The translations under genes and the position numbers were made by a program. A stretch of 64,000 bases of DNA from an uncultured Sterolibacteriaceae bacterium (GTDB lineage: Bacteria > Pseudomonadota > Gammaproteobacteria > Burkholderiales > Rhodocyclaceae), in assembly GCA_937888595.1 (NCBI GenBank), contig CALARK010000022.1:310001-374000 (forward strand), read 5' to 3'. Of this stretch, positions 17,095 to 25,159 are shown in pieces. The notes under the pieces were generated by a model. The model saw nothing but the letters and a program-made list of their open reading frames with translations. It did not search any database and had not been told where the DNA came from. Every line of letters starts with the position of its first letter. Within the stretch, counting starts at the first letter, position 1.

Positions 17095-17466
17095 TCAGTG
17101 CATCCCGGCCAGTGCCGTCTGCAGATGTTGGGCGAGCGCCATCGGACTGAAGGGTTTGACGAAATAGGCGTCGGCGCCATTGTCCAGCCCTTTTTGGCGA
17201 TCGGCTTCCTGGCCGCGTGCCGTCACCATCACCACGTGAATGCCGGACAGCCCTGGGGTGGTGCGGATCTTCCCGCACAATGCATAGCCATCCATCTCGC
17301 CCGGCATCATGATGTCGAGAATCGCCGCATCGGGTCGTTCCCGTTCGAGAATCTCCCATGCCGTCCGGGCCTCGGACGCTTCGAACAGATCGTATTGGCT
17401 GCCCAGTGCCAAGCGCAGCATCTTGCGGATGCTGTCCTGGTCATCGACGATCAACACTTTTTTCAT
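17095..17466 (-). CDS. single-domain response regulator (CheY-like)
   Basis: A 123-residue receiver, VDDQDS at 8-12, phospho-acceptor D51 (AILDIMMPGEMDG) and KPFSP near the end. First gene of the six-gene minus-strand signalling operon. ATG 17466 is preceded by GAGGGG at good spacing; a GTG two codons upstream (17472) is also possible. A good sigma-70-like promoter lies 47 bp upstream. Confidence 0.9.
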   Translation of the reverse strand: MKKVLIVDDQDSIRKMLRLALGSQYDLFEASEARTAWEILERERPDAAILDIMMPGEMDGYALCGKIRTTPGLSGIHVVMVTARGQEADRQKGLDNGADAYFVKPFSPMALAQHLQTALAGMH

Positions 17467-17512
17467 CGGCACCCCTCAACTTTCCGGTCATGCTCGTTCA
17501 TCGCTGGATATC

Positions 17513-17541
17513 ACTTTATTCCAAAAAAATAAAAAATGCAA
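17513..17541 (-). promoter_or_regulatory. sigma-70-type promoter of the signalling operon
   Basis: On the minus strand TTGCAT and TAAAGT are separated by exactly 17 bp in an A/T-tract, an island of low GC in GC-rich DNA. Predicted start of transcription is about 40 nt before the first receiver gene. Confidence 0.6.
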
Positions 17542-17627
17542 ATAAATGATAACGCGTGAATGCGAGTTGCCAACCGGTCGAGAAACCGCGAAACCCGGTC
17601 GCCAGCACCGCTGGCTGGGGGGTAAGG

Positions 17628-18062
17628 TCAGGACGGGGCGCTGCGGGGCGCGAGGAGCTGCAGGTATTCGCGGTCCTGTTCGGCGTGGTGGGCCGAGTAC
17701 AGTTGTCCGATCGCACGGATGCTCCGGAATGCGGCTGGGATGTCCAGGTCGCGGCCGAACGTGTTGATCGCCAGTTGGATGGCATCGGTGATCGCGGCAT
17801 GGCCAGCGACATGGCGCTCGAAGGCGTCGGGCGCCATGGCATGGCGGATCAGCCTGTCCTCGCGGTTGAAGTGGCCAATGGTGGCGAACAGCACGCGATG
17901 GAAGGTCTCGCGTGCCTTGTGGATGCACTCCTTCTGTCCCGGGCATTGTCCGTCGCTGCAGTACCCACCCTCGCCGCAGTCGGGCGACGTTTGCTCCGCA
18001 TGCCGGTAGATGGACAGCAGCAGCCGGTGGCTGGAGGCGATGGTTTCGTAATCGGATTTCAT
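17628..18062 (-). CDS. hemerythrin domain protein
   Basis: A 144-residue protein with a hemerythrin-like ligand set: SSHRLLL near 10, HFNRED near 65, HVAGHAA near 84-88 and SAHHAEQDREY near 120-128. An inserted segment about 27-50 holds four cysteines (CGEGGYCSDGQCPGQKEC) not normal for hemerythrin and possibly a metal or disulfide site. Likely an O2/NO/redox-responsive di-iron protein. It lies upstream of the signalling operon but is separated from it by a 161-bp promoter-bearing gap. Confidence 0.8.
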   Translation of the reverse strand: MKSDYETIASSHRLLLSIYRHAEQTSPDCGEGGYCSDGQCPGQKECIHKARETFHRVLFATIGHFNREDRLIRHAMAPDAFERHVAGHAAITDAIQLAINTFGRDLDIPAAFRSIRAIGQLYSAHHAEQDREYLQLLAPRSAPS

Positions 18063-18182
18063 GAAGGGGCCGCGTCGTCCGGTATGCCGGTATCGTATGG
18101 GGATGGCATCCGGTGTGTCAATCAGACGAAGGTTCTAGGTGGCACCGGGACGGGTGCCGAGCCCGACGGAAGGGCAGCCGGG

Positions 18183-18389
18183 TCAGGCGATCAGGTCGGG
18201 GCCGAGCAGGCGTTCGACGGCGGCGATGCGATCCTTGAGCTGCAGCTTGCGCTTCTTCATGCGTCGCAGCAGCAGTTCGTCGGAGGGCGGGCTTTCCTCG
18301 AGGCGCGCCAGGGTCGCGTCGAGGTCATGATGTTCCACCTTGAGCTCGGTGAGCAGGGCCTGCAGGCGGGCGGTATCGTCGGGCAGCAT
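18183..18389 (-). CDS. DUF465 family small protein
   Basis: A 68-residue, highly charged helical protein with the DUF465/YdcH hallmarks: an N-terminal Leu-rich helix, HHDLDATLARLEE, then RRMKKRKLQLKDRI. Function unknown. ATG 18389 matches the family start; the frame stays open upstream only across the divergent kinase gene's promoter. Confidence 0.85.
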   Translation of the reverse strand: MLPDDTARLQALLTELKVEHHDLDATLARLEESPPSDELLLRRMKKRKLQLKDRIAAVERLLGPDLIA

Positions 18390-18437
18390 GGTGCGGCAAA
18401 TCTTATGCGTCCGGGCGGCAATTGGCAATGCCGACGG

Positions 18438-18443
18438 TAGAAT
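18438..18443 (+). promoter_or_regulatory. possible -10 box for the Ser/Thr kinase gene
   Basis: TAGAAT lies only 6 bp before ATG 18450, with no clear ribosome-binding site between, which would give a leaderless or near-leaderless mRNA. No convincing -35 hexamer is visible. Confidence 0.25.
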
Positions 18444-18449
18444 GAATCC

Positions 18450-20942
18450 ATGGAGGAAGCGCGACAACAATCTGCCGATCCGACCGCCAAAAGCGGCGAA
18501 CTGGGCCGCTTCGAGATCCGCGGCGAACTGGGTCGCGGAGCGCAAAGCGTCGTCTATCTGGCCTGGGATCCGCAGCTGCAGCGCGAGGTAGCGATCAAGA
18601 CGCTCCACTTCACGCATGCCGACCCCTCACGCAATGCCCAGCTGCTCGACGAGGCCCGTACCGCCGGCCGTTTCCGTCATGCGAATGTCGTGCCGATCTT
18701 CGATGCCGGCGTGCAGGACGGTGATCCCTACCTGGTCTTCGAGCGGGTCGAGGGCCGCAGCCTGTCCGACATCCTGCGCGACGACGGGCCGCTGCCGGCC
18801 GTCAAGGCCGTCGCGCTGATGCGCCAGGTCGCCGATGTACTCGCCCAGGCTCATGCCCAGGGGATCGTCCATCGCGACCTCAAGCCTTCGAACATCCTCG
18901 TCGATGCCCGCGACGGCGCGCCGCGGCTGACCGACTTCGGCATCGCCATCCGCATCGCCGACGCAGGGCGGGATGCCGGGGGCAAGGCGGCGGAACTGAC
19001 GGGCACGCCCGCCTATCTCGCGCCGGAATACATCACCCAGCAGCGCATCAGCCCGCAGTCGGACGTGTTCAGCACCGGGCTGGTCCTGCTCGAGACGCTG
19101 ACCGGCCGGCGCGTCTTCGATGCCGGCTCGATCGAGGACCTGCTCACCCGGATCGCTACCGAACCGGTCGTGCTGCCGCCCTCACCACCCGCGCCGCCCA
19201 TCGATCCGAAACTGGGCGGCATCATTCTGCGCGCCTGCGCGCTCGATCCGGCGCAACGCTATGCCAGCGCTGCCGAGCTGTGCGAGGCACTCACCGCCTG
19301 GCTCGCCGAGGGCGAGGCCGAGCGCGCCGAAGGGCAGGCCGCCATCGCCCAGCAGGAGACGCTCGAGTTCCTGTTGCGGCGCATGCGCCACAAGTCCGAC
19401 TTCCCCGCGCTGTCCGATTCGGTCTCTGCCATCAACAAGCTCACTGCCTCGGAAGGGGAAAGCGTCAGCTCGCTGTCCAACACCATCCTCAAGGACTATG
19501 CGCTGACCAACAAGATCCTGCGGCTGGTGAACTCCGCCTTCTATCGCCAGGCGGGCGGCGGCAACATCAGCACGGTTTCGCGTGCCGTGATCGTGCTCGG
19601 CTTCGACACCATCCGCAACATCGCCATCACCGTGCTGCTGTTCGAGCACCTGCAGGACAAGGCCAACGCCAAGGACCTGAAGGAGGCCTTCCTGCGGGCC
19701 AACCTCGCCGGCCTGCTGGCGCGCGAGAGCTGCCAGGGGCCGCTGCTGCGCCGCCAGGGCGAGGAGGCCTTCATCTGCGCACTGTTCCACGGCCTCGGCC
19801 AGCTGCTGGCGCAATACTACTTCCCGGAAGAAGTCGAGGAAATCGGCAAGCAGGTGGAGTACAAGAAGCTTTCGCCGCAGGCGGCTTCGGCCCAGGTGCT
19901 CGGCATTTCCTTCGAGGACCTCGGCATCGGCATCGCGAAGAACTGGGGCTTCCCGACCGCCATCATCAACAGTATGCGGCGCCTGCCCGAAGGCGAGGTA
20001 CGCAAGCCCAACACCACCGAGGAGGCGCTGCACGTCGTCTCCGGCTTCGCCAACGAAATGTGCGAGCTGCTGGCGGCCACGCCGCCCGAGCAGCGCGGCA
20101 AGCTGACGCAGAAGATCGGCCAGCGCTTCGGGAACGGGCTCCAGCTTGGTGACCGCCAGCTGCAGGCGAACATGGAAAAGGCGGTCGAGGAGCTCGCCGA
20201 GGTGGCGAACATCCTGCGCGTCAACCTCAGGCAGAGCCCCTTCGCCCGCCAGGCCGCCGCCTACGTGAGCGGTACTGCCGCCGCGGATGCGACGCTCATC
20301 CCGCACGGACAGTCCGGTGACGACGAACTCGCCGCCACGGTGCTCGGCGACGCACCGCTGGCGCATGACGGGATCGGGGCGGATGCGGCGGCCCACGCCG
20401 GCGACCACAGCGCCGGCGTGCCGGACGATGCGCAGAGCGTGCTGGCGGCCGGCATCCAGGACATCAGCAACTCGCTGGTCGACGAGGTCTCGCTCAACGA
20501 CATCCTGCGCATCATCCTCGAGACGATGTACCGCGCGATGGGCTTCAAGCGCGTGCTGCTGGCCCTGCGCGACGCCAAGAGCGGCCAGATGACCGGCCGC
20601 TTCGGTCTCGGCCCCGAGGTCGGCGAACTGGCACGCCAATTCCGCTTCGCGCTCGGCGACCAGCTGCAGGACGTGTTCCAGCTCGCCACCGGCCGCGGTG
20701 TCGACATCATCCTGACCGACATCGACGATCCGAAGATCGCCGACAAGGTGCCGAAGTGGTACCGCGAGCGCATCCCGGCCAAGACCTTCGTGCTGTTTCC
20801 CCTAAACATCAAGGGCCGGCCGGTGGCGCTGATCTACTGCGACCGCGACAAGGCCGGCTCGATCAGCATTCCGGAGCGCGAGCTGACGCTCCTGAAAACG
20901 CTGCGCAACCAGGCCCTGCTGGCGATCAAGCAGGCGGCCTGA
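18450..20942 (+). CDS. Ser/Thr protein kinase fused to HDOD and GAF domains
   Basis: An 830-residue cytoplasmic fusion. The Hanks-type kinase (about 20-290) has the glycine loop GRGAQS 28-33, catalytic K50, HRDLKPSN 141-148 and DFG 162-164, all intact. An HDOD domain follows (about 305-500, SDFPALSDSVSAINKLT and a central AFLRANLAGLLARES helix), and a C-terminal GAF domain lies about 665-825. HDOD domains lack the HD catalytic residues and act in signalling. The combination suggests a kinase controlled by a small-molecule GAF input. No transmembrane segment is seen. A dispersed repeat starts 5 bp after the stop. Confidence 0.88.
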   Translation: MEEARQQSADPTAKSGELGRFEIRGELGRGAQSVVYLAWDPQLQREVAIKTLHFTHADPSRNAQLLDEARTAGRFRHANVVPIFDAGVQDGDPYLVFERVEGRSLSDILRDDGPLPAVKAVALMRQVADVLAQAHAQGIVHRDLKPSNILVDARDGAPRLTDFGIAIRIADAGRDAGGKAAELTGTPAYLAPEYITQQRISPQSDVFSTGLVLLETLTGRRVFDAGSIEDLLTRIATEPVVLPPSPPAPPIDPKLGGIILRACALDPAQRYASAAELCEALTAWLAEGEAERAEGQAAIAQQETLEFLLRRMRHKSDFPALSDSVSAINKLTASEGESVSSLSNTILKDYALTNKILRLVNSAFYRQAGGGNISTVSRAVIVLGFDTIRNIAITVLLFEHLQDKANAKDLKEAFLRANLAGLLARESCQGPLLRRQGEEAFICALFHGLGQLLAQYYFPEEVEEIGKQVEYKKLSPQAASAQVLGISFEDLGIGIAKNWGFPTAIINSMRRLPEGEVRKPNTTEEALHVVSGFANEMCELLAATPPEQRGKLTQKIGQRFGNGLQLGDRQLQANMEKAVEELAEVANILRVNLRQSPFARQAAAYVSGTAAADATLIPHGQSGDDELAATVLGDAPLAHDGIGADAAAHAGDHSAGVPDDAQSVLAAGIQDISNSLVDEVSLNDILRIILETMYRAMGFKRVLLALRDAKSGQMTGRFGLGPEVGELARQFRFALGDQLQDVFQLATGRGVDIILTDIDDPKIADKVPKWYRERIPAKTFVLFPLNIKGRPVALIYCDRDKAGSISIPERELTLLKTLRNQALLAIKQAA

Positions 20943-20947
20943 TCCGG

Positions 20948-20971
20948 AAAAGTCGGCGCCGGCGGGACGGC
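20948..20971 (-). repeat. 24-bp dispersed repeat, copy 5 (after Ser/Thr kinase gene)
   Basis: Full-consensus copy 5 bp downstream of the stop codon, in the sense orientation. Confidence 0.9.
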
Positions 20972-20987
20972 GGCGTCAGGCCCGGCG

Positions 20988-21120
20988 TCAGGCTGCTTGT
21001 GCCTTCAGCCGTGCCAGCGGCCGCTGGTCGATCGGCAGGTTGATCGCCATCGCCAGCACGCCGAGGCCGATGATGATGCTCCAGACGATGTCGTAGCTGC
21101 CGGTGCGGTCGAACAGCAAA
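20988..21120 (-). pseudogene. detached 3' end of the MFS transporter gene
   Basis: Encodes the C-terminus FDRTGSYDIVWSIIIG...DQRPLARLKAQAA and a stop, matching the end of the MFS gene at 29960-31168. It was cut off from its gene by the integrated island. The last codons (RLKAQAA) are the original ending; the rebuilt gene now ends RLQGEPA. Confidence 0.9.
21015..21120. repeat. 106-bp direct repeat, left island boundary (att site)
   Basis: Perfectly identical to 29987-30092 (offset 8972). It lies within the MFS 3' coding region, next to the integrase gene, as expected for an attachment site. Confidence 0.93.
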
Positions 21121-21205
21121 TAGTACGTACAAATTAGTTGGTTGGCTGTGTCTGTCTTATGTCGAATCAAGCTCTTGTCCATCGCCTGTCCAAATGGAGG
21201 CGAAC

Positions 21206-22219
21206 ATGGCATCAATTCGGCAACGCGGTGAGCGTTGGCAAGTACGAGTTACAAGGCGGGGCTATCTCCCGGAAACAAAAACTTTCGATAGCTACGATAC
21301 GGCTGTCAAATGGGCCAGAGGTATCGAAGCAGAAATCGACCAAGGTAAGTTCGTTAGTCTTCGTGAAGCGGAGCGCATCACCTTGGCGGATGTGCTCTTG
21401 CGGTACGCAGAGGAAGTTTCACCCTCGCATCGAAGCACGCGAGAAGAGGCGATGTTGCGTTTCCTTGCCAAGCAGAAAATTGCGAAGTTGAGTCTTGCCA
21501 ATCTGACACCCAAAGCAATCGCGCAATTCCGCGATGAGCGGTTGCGTAAAGTATCAAGCGGAACTGTACTGCGCGATCTCGGTACTATCCGGGCTGTGTT
21601 AAACCACGCTCGACGCGAATGGGGCTACGGCATAAGTAATCCAGTTGAGGCGGTACGCAAGCCATCTGCACCACCCCCTCGTGAACGTATTTTGACAGAG
21701 GACGAGGAAAGGCGTTTGCTTGATGCACTGACGCCATATCAAGCTCGTGGTGAAAACGGGCAATTCACGACATGTACTGTGGTTCCTTGGGTCAAGCCGG
21801 CAGTGATCCTTGCATTAGAAACTGCTATGCGGCGTGGCGAATTGTTGTCCCTGCAATGGAAGAACATCGACCTTGCACGGCGTACAGCATTCTTGCCAAT
21901 GACCAAGAATGGTACTGCTCGCACTGTTCCGTTGAGCCCGCGTGCGATAAAGGTTTTGGAGGAACTACCGAGGTCAATCGATGACCGTGTGTTCCCAATC
22001 AACTATTGGACGCTGGAAGCGGTTTTCTTTCGTGCGCGCAAGGCGGCAGGGTTGAAGGATTTTGTTTTCCACAGTTTGCGACATACGGCGGCAACGCGGC
22101 TTGCTGGCAAATTGACGAACGTCCTAGATCTCAGTGCAGTTACTGGCCACAAGAGCTTGAACATGCTCAAAAGGTATTACCACCCGCAGGCTGAGATCCT
22201 TGCACAAAAGCTCGCTTAA
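21206..22219 (+). CDS. tyrosine recombinase/integrase
   Basis: A 337-residue site-specific integrase. An N-terminal arm-binding/core-binding region (about 1-160) precedes a catalytic domain with the conserved residues RRGELLSLQW (Arg), HSLRHTAATRLA (His-Arg) and TGHKSLNMLKRYYH (His and nucleophile Tyr). ATG 21206 is favoured over 21194 because GGAGG at 21196-21200 is ideally spaced. Lower GC than the flanking chromosome. It lies 86 bp inside the left direct repeat and is the obvious agent of island integration. Confidence 0.93.
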   Translation: MASIRQRGERWQVRVTRRGYLPETKTFDSYDTAVKWARGIEAEIDQGKFVSLREAERITLADVLLRYAEEVSPSHRSTREEAMLRFLAKQKIAKLSLANLTPKAIAQFRDERLRKVSSGTVLRDLGTIRAVLNHARREWGYGISNPVEAVRKPSAPPPRERILTEDEERRLLDALTPYQARGENGQFTTCTVVPWVKPAVILALETAMRRGELLSLQWKNIDLARRTAFLPMTKNGTARTVPLSPRAIKVLEELPRSIDDRVFPINYWTLEAVFFRARKAAGLKDFVFHSLRHTAATRLAGKLTNVLDLSAVTGHKSLNMLKRYYHPQAEILAQKLA

Positions 22220-22235
22220 CTTGGAGGGGTATTTC

Positions 22236-22358
22236 ATGGGGGCATTAAATCTTAACCTTGGTCATGTTCGCGGCGCTAAAGAATCGCATGTTGGAGCAAC
22301 TTGGCTGCGCACTCGTGATAAAGCACTGAATGTGCCGTCGAGGTTGCGGAGGCGGTGA
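22236..22358 (+). CDS. hypothetical 40-residue small protein
   Basis: A short frame starting 16 bp after the integrase stop, preceded by a strong GGAGGGG ribosome-binding site. The product is basic (ending RLRRR) and begins MGALNLNLGHVRGAKE. No family recognised. It could be a small excisionase-like DNA-binding protein, but that is speculation from position and charge; it might equally be a gene remnant. Confidence 0.4.
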   Translation: MGALNLNLGHVRGAKESHVGATWLRTRDKALNVPSRLRRR

Positions 22359-22637
22359 TGGGCGAGATGCACTAGAAGAACAGGCTTGGCGTTGTATTGT
22401 GTCGAGGCCATGCGCCTCGCCATTTATTCGAGCACAACCATACATTGCACACACCATCGTTTTCTGTCACTTTGCGATATTGAAAATATGTGTATGTGGC
22501 CATCTTTCATTTGCATCAACGTGTCTTCGCCAATAAGCTAATTGCGAGGGCTAGGTCGGCCAACCGAAAAGCGCATTTCCCCTTCATGTGCCTGTCCTCG
22601 ATTCATCCTGCTACGAGGGGGCGCGTGAAGGGGATGC
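22359..22637. other. gene-poor AT-richer DNA in the island
   Basis: No convincing reading frame. A perfect 6-bp stem CGAGGC/GCCTCG with a 5-nt loop lies at 22403-22419 without a T-run, possibly ending the integrase transcript. Confidence 0.4.
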
Positions 22638-23051
22638 ATGATGACGATTGACGATGAAAAGCCTTTTCGACTTCATAACGACGAGCTTCTGGCTAGGATG
22701 GCAAAGTACAAGCAAGTTGCTACACAGCGGCTAAGCGAGGTATTGAGTCGAGAAAAAGTAGAACTTTCAAAGGGTGAGGTCGAAGCTATCGTATCGATAG
22801 TTTCCGATGCTGAAGCGGGTTACAACAGGAATGCCGCTCATGAACAACTGAACAAAGCTCATAAAGAATATGAGCAAAGGCATGTTGCAGCGTCGAAGGC
22901 CTTGCCTGAAATTCTTGCCAAGCTTGAAAAGGCAGTCGAACTCCTTATGCCTGATGTTGTAGATCATCTTGCTTCAAAAGGCATTTCGTGCGACGAGGCT
23001 AACAATGTCCTCAATGCGTTGCAGGAGTTCGCCCGGTTATCTGCTGACTGA
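22638..23051 (+). CDS. hypothetical island protein, 137 residues
   Basis: A low-GC frame, highly charged and predicted almost entirely helical/coiled coil (residues 10-130). AAGGGGATGC precedes ATG 22638; ATG 22641 is an alternative. No family recognised. Its stop TGA (23049-23051) is the first three bases of the adjoining insertion sequence; without that element the frame would stop one codon later, so the gene is nearly intact at its 3' end or was truncated earlier. Confidence 0.6.
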   Translation: MMTIDDEKPFRLHNDELLARMAKYKQVATQRLSEVLSREKVELSKGEVEAIVSIVSDAEAGYNRNAAHEQLNKAHKEYEQRHVAASKALPEILAKLEKAVELLMPDVVDHLASKGISCDEANNVLNALQEFARLSAD

Positions 23052-23066
23052 ATCGCCCCGGGATTT

Positions 23067-23979
23067 CTAGACAGTCTCTAGCCGGTTGAAATACTGCTGT
23101 TCGAACTGTACTGGAGAAACGCTGCCGGCGTAGCCGTGACGGCGTTTCGGGTTGTAGAACATCTCGATGTAATCGAACACGTCCCGCCGCGCCTCCTCGC
23201 GGTCGGCATAGATGCGCCGGCGAATGCGTTCCCGCTTGAGTAACTGGAAGAAACTCTCGGCCACGGCATTGTCGTGACAATTGCCGCGCCGGCTCATGCT
23301 GGCGATCAGGTTGTGGGTCTTCAGGAAGGATTGCCAGTCGTGGCTGCTGAACTGGCTCCCCTGATCGGAATGGACGATGACCTCATTCTTGGGTTGCCGG
23401 CGCCACACCGCCATCAGCAAGGCGTTGATGGCCAGTTCGCGGTCCATGCGCGACTGCATCGACCAGCCGATGACTTGCCGCGAGAAGAGATCGAGCACGA
23501 CGGCCAGGTATAGCCAGCCTTCGTAGGTACGGATATAGGTGATGTCGGTCACCCAGACCTGATTCGGTTCGGCCACATCGAACTCCTGCTGGACGTGATT
23601 CGGCGCCACGACAGCAGGGCGTCCGTAGCGCTGGCCGGGACGCCGGCGATAGCCGGTCTGCGATTTCAGTTGCTCAGTACGCATGAGTCGATAGACCCGA
23701 TGCTTGCCGCAGGTCTCGCCCAGTTCCTTGAGATCGTCGGTTACCTTGCGATAGCCATAGACGCCACCGCTTTCCAGCCAGGATTGCTTGACGAGTCCGG
23801 TCAGGCGCTGATCTTCCTTGGCACGAGCGGAGACCGAATTGGCTCGCTAGGCGTAGTAGCCGCTCGGATGGACCTTCACCATGCGGCACATCGTCCGCAC
23901 GGCATGCTGTTCTTCATGGGCACGGATGAAGGCGTACCTTACCGGGATTCCTTGGCAAAGTACGCCGCGGCCTTTTTTA
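23067..23979 (-). pseudogene. IS3 transposase OrfB, nonsense-mutated
   Basis: DDE-type transposase of the rve superfamily, read after a -1 frameshift from orfA. The frame is interrupted by TAG at 23847-23849 after HPSGYYA, where IS3-subgroup OrfBs normally carry a Trp. Translation could resume only at ATG 23684. The catalytic part downstream is intact: WVTDITYIRTYEGWLYL, HSDQGSQFSS and NAVAESFFQLLKRE. One substitution has therefore probably silenced this copy. Confidence 0.88.
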
Positions 23980-24217
23980 GAATGTCGCGTTCCTCGGTCA
24001 CCCGGCGCAATTCGGCCTTCAGTCGGCGTATCTCTTCTTGCTGACCGCGGGCTTCGGCCCGCTCGGCCGGCGGCAGGCTGAATCGCTTGATCCATTCATA
24101 CAGGCTGTGCTGCGACACGCCCAGCCTCGCCGCCACGTCGGCCACGGCATGGCCCCGTTCGGTCACCTGCTTGACCGCCTCGATCTTGAATTCGTCCGCA
24201 TAACGCTTGCTGCTCAT
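23939..24217 (-). CDS. IS3-family transposase OrfA
   Basis: A 92-residue helix-turn-helix protein (DEFKIEAVKQVTERGHAVADVAARLGVS, then a Leu-zipper helix LKAELRRVTEERDILKKAA). It starts at ATG 24217 with GGGAGGTG upstream and ends beyond the frameshift window. It binds the terminal repeats and is normally also made as the OrfAB fusion. Confidence 0.9.
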   Translation of the reverse strand: MSSKRYADEFKIEAVKQVTERGHAVADVAARLGVSQHSLYEWIKRFSLPPAERAEARGQQEEIRRLKAELRRVTEERDILKKAAAYFAKESR

Positions 24218-24282
24218 GACACCTCCCTTGGAAGCCAAAGTTTAAGGCTTCGAGGCGTCTAGAAATCCCGGGGCGATTCAGA

Positions 24283-24872
24283 CCGCTGATGTTCTCCGGC
24301 CCGTTGTCGCAGCGTAATGCGGTGGGCTTGCCGCGCCATTCGATGACCTGCTCCAGCGCACGGATGACGCGCGCCGACGGCAGCGAGAAGTCGCCCTCGA
24401 TCCCCAGCGCTTCCCGGTTGAAGTCGTCAATGACGTTGAACAGTCGGAAGTTCCGGCCATCGCCCAACTGGTCGTGCATGAAGTCCATCGACCAGACCTG
24501 GTTGATCGCTGCCGGCACCATGAGCGGTTCGGGCTTTTCTCTTTGCAGACGCTTTTTGGGTTTGATCCGCAGGTTCAGTTCCAGCTCCTTGTAGATGCGA
24601 TACACCCGCTTGTGATTCCAGGGGAAGCCCTTGACGTTGCGCAGGTACAGGTAACACAGTCCGAATCCCCAGTTGCGCTGGTTGTCGGTCAGACGCACCA
24701 GCCATTCGGCAATCCGCTCGTTCTCGGCATTGTGCTTGGCTTCATACCGGTAGCAGGTTTCCCTCACAGTGAAGACGGCGCAGGCCAGTCGGATGGCGAT
24801 GCCGTGTTGCGCTACTGCCTGTTGGGCCATCTCGCGGCGGCGTGATGGCCTCACCACTTTTTTGCCATCGCC
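24283..24872 (-). pseudogene. IS407-like transposase OrfB fragment
   Basis: N-terminal and first catalytic part of an rve-family transposase: CYRYEAKHNAENERIAEWL, then WSMDFMHDQLGDGRNFR with the first catalytic Asp, and LRCDNGPENIS with the second. The C-terminal part with the catalytic Glu is missing. Confidence 0.85.
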
Positions 24873-25117
24873 TCCTTTAGGATTTCGGCTTTCAGCCGTT
24901 CCTCGGCGTACATCTTCTTGAGCCGAGCATTCTCGAGTTCGAGTTCCTTCATCCGGCTGATCATCGGTGTATCCATGCCGCCGTACTTCGACCGCCACTT
25001 GTAAAACGTCGCAGAGCTGATGCCCAACTCCCGGCAGATCTCCGGCACCGACAACCCGGCTTCCACTCGCTTGAGCGCTTCCATCACCTGGCTGTCCGTG
25101 AATTTCGACTTCTTCAT
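24851..25117 (-). CDS. IS3-family (IS407-like) transposase OrfA
   Basis: An 88-residue helix-turn-helix protein (KFTDSQVMEALKRVEAGLS, CRELGISSATFYKWRSKYGG, then a zipper helix). Complete, but no full orfB remains with which to form an active transposase. Confidence 0.88.
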   Translation of the reverse strand: MKKSKFTDSQVMEALKRVEAGLSVPEICRELGISSATFYKWRSKYGGMDTPMISRMKELELENARLKKMYAEERLKAEILKEAMAKKW

Positions 25118-25159
25118 GCAGAACTCCCTCTCTCGAGAAAATTCTACTTCTGGCCACCC

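Larger units (their letters stand above)
23049..24280 (-). mobile_element. complete IS3-family insertion sequence, 1232 bp
   Basis: Bounded by 24-bp perfect terminal inverted repeats beginning TGAATCGCCCCGGGATTT, with TG...CA ends typical of IS3. A 3-bp GAC flanks both sides (23046-23048 and 24281-24283) as the likely target duplication. It carries overlapping orfA and orfB with an A6G slippery site at 23973-23978 (minus strand) for -1 frameshifting. Confidence 0.92.

Noticed and set aside
21015..21120. A tRNA gene as the integration target
   Set aside because: The 106-bp repeat encodes the last helix of the MFS protein in frame and has no cloverleaf; no tRNA was found in the window.
23046..24283. 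Taking the GAC target duplication as proof that the IS inserted into the IS407-like element
   Set aside because: Three matching bases occur by chance 1 time in 64, and the left flank is not IS407-like DNA. Only the simpler claim, that the IS lies beside a truncated element, is made.
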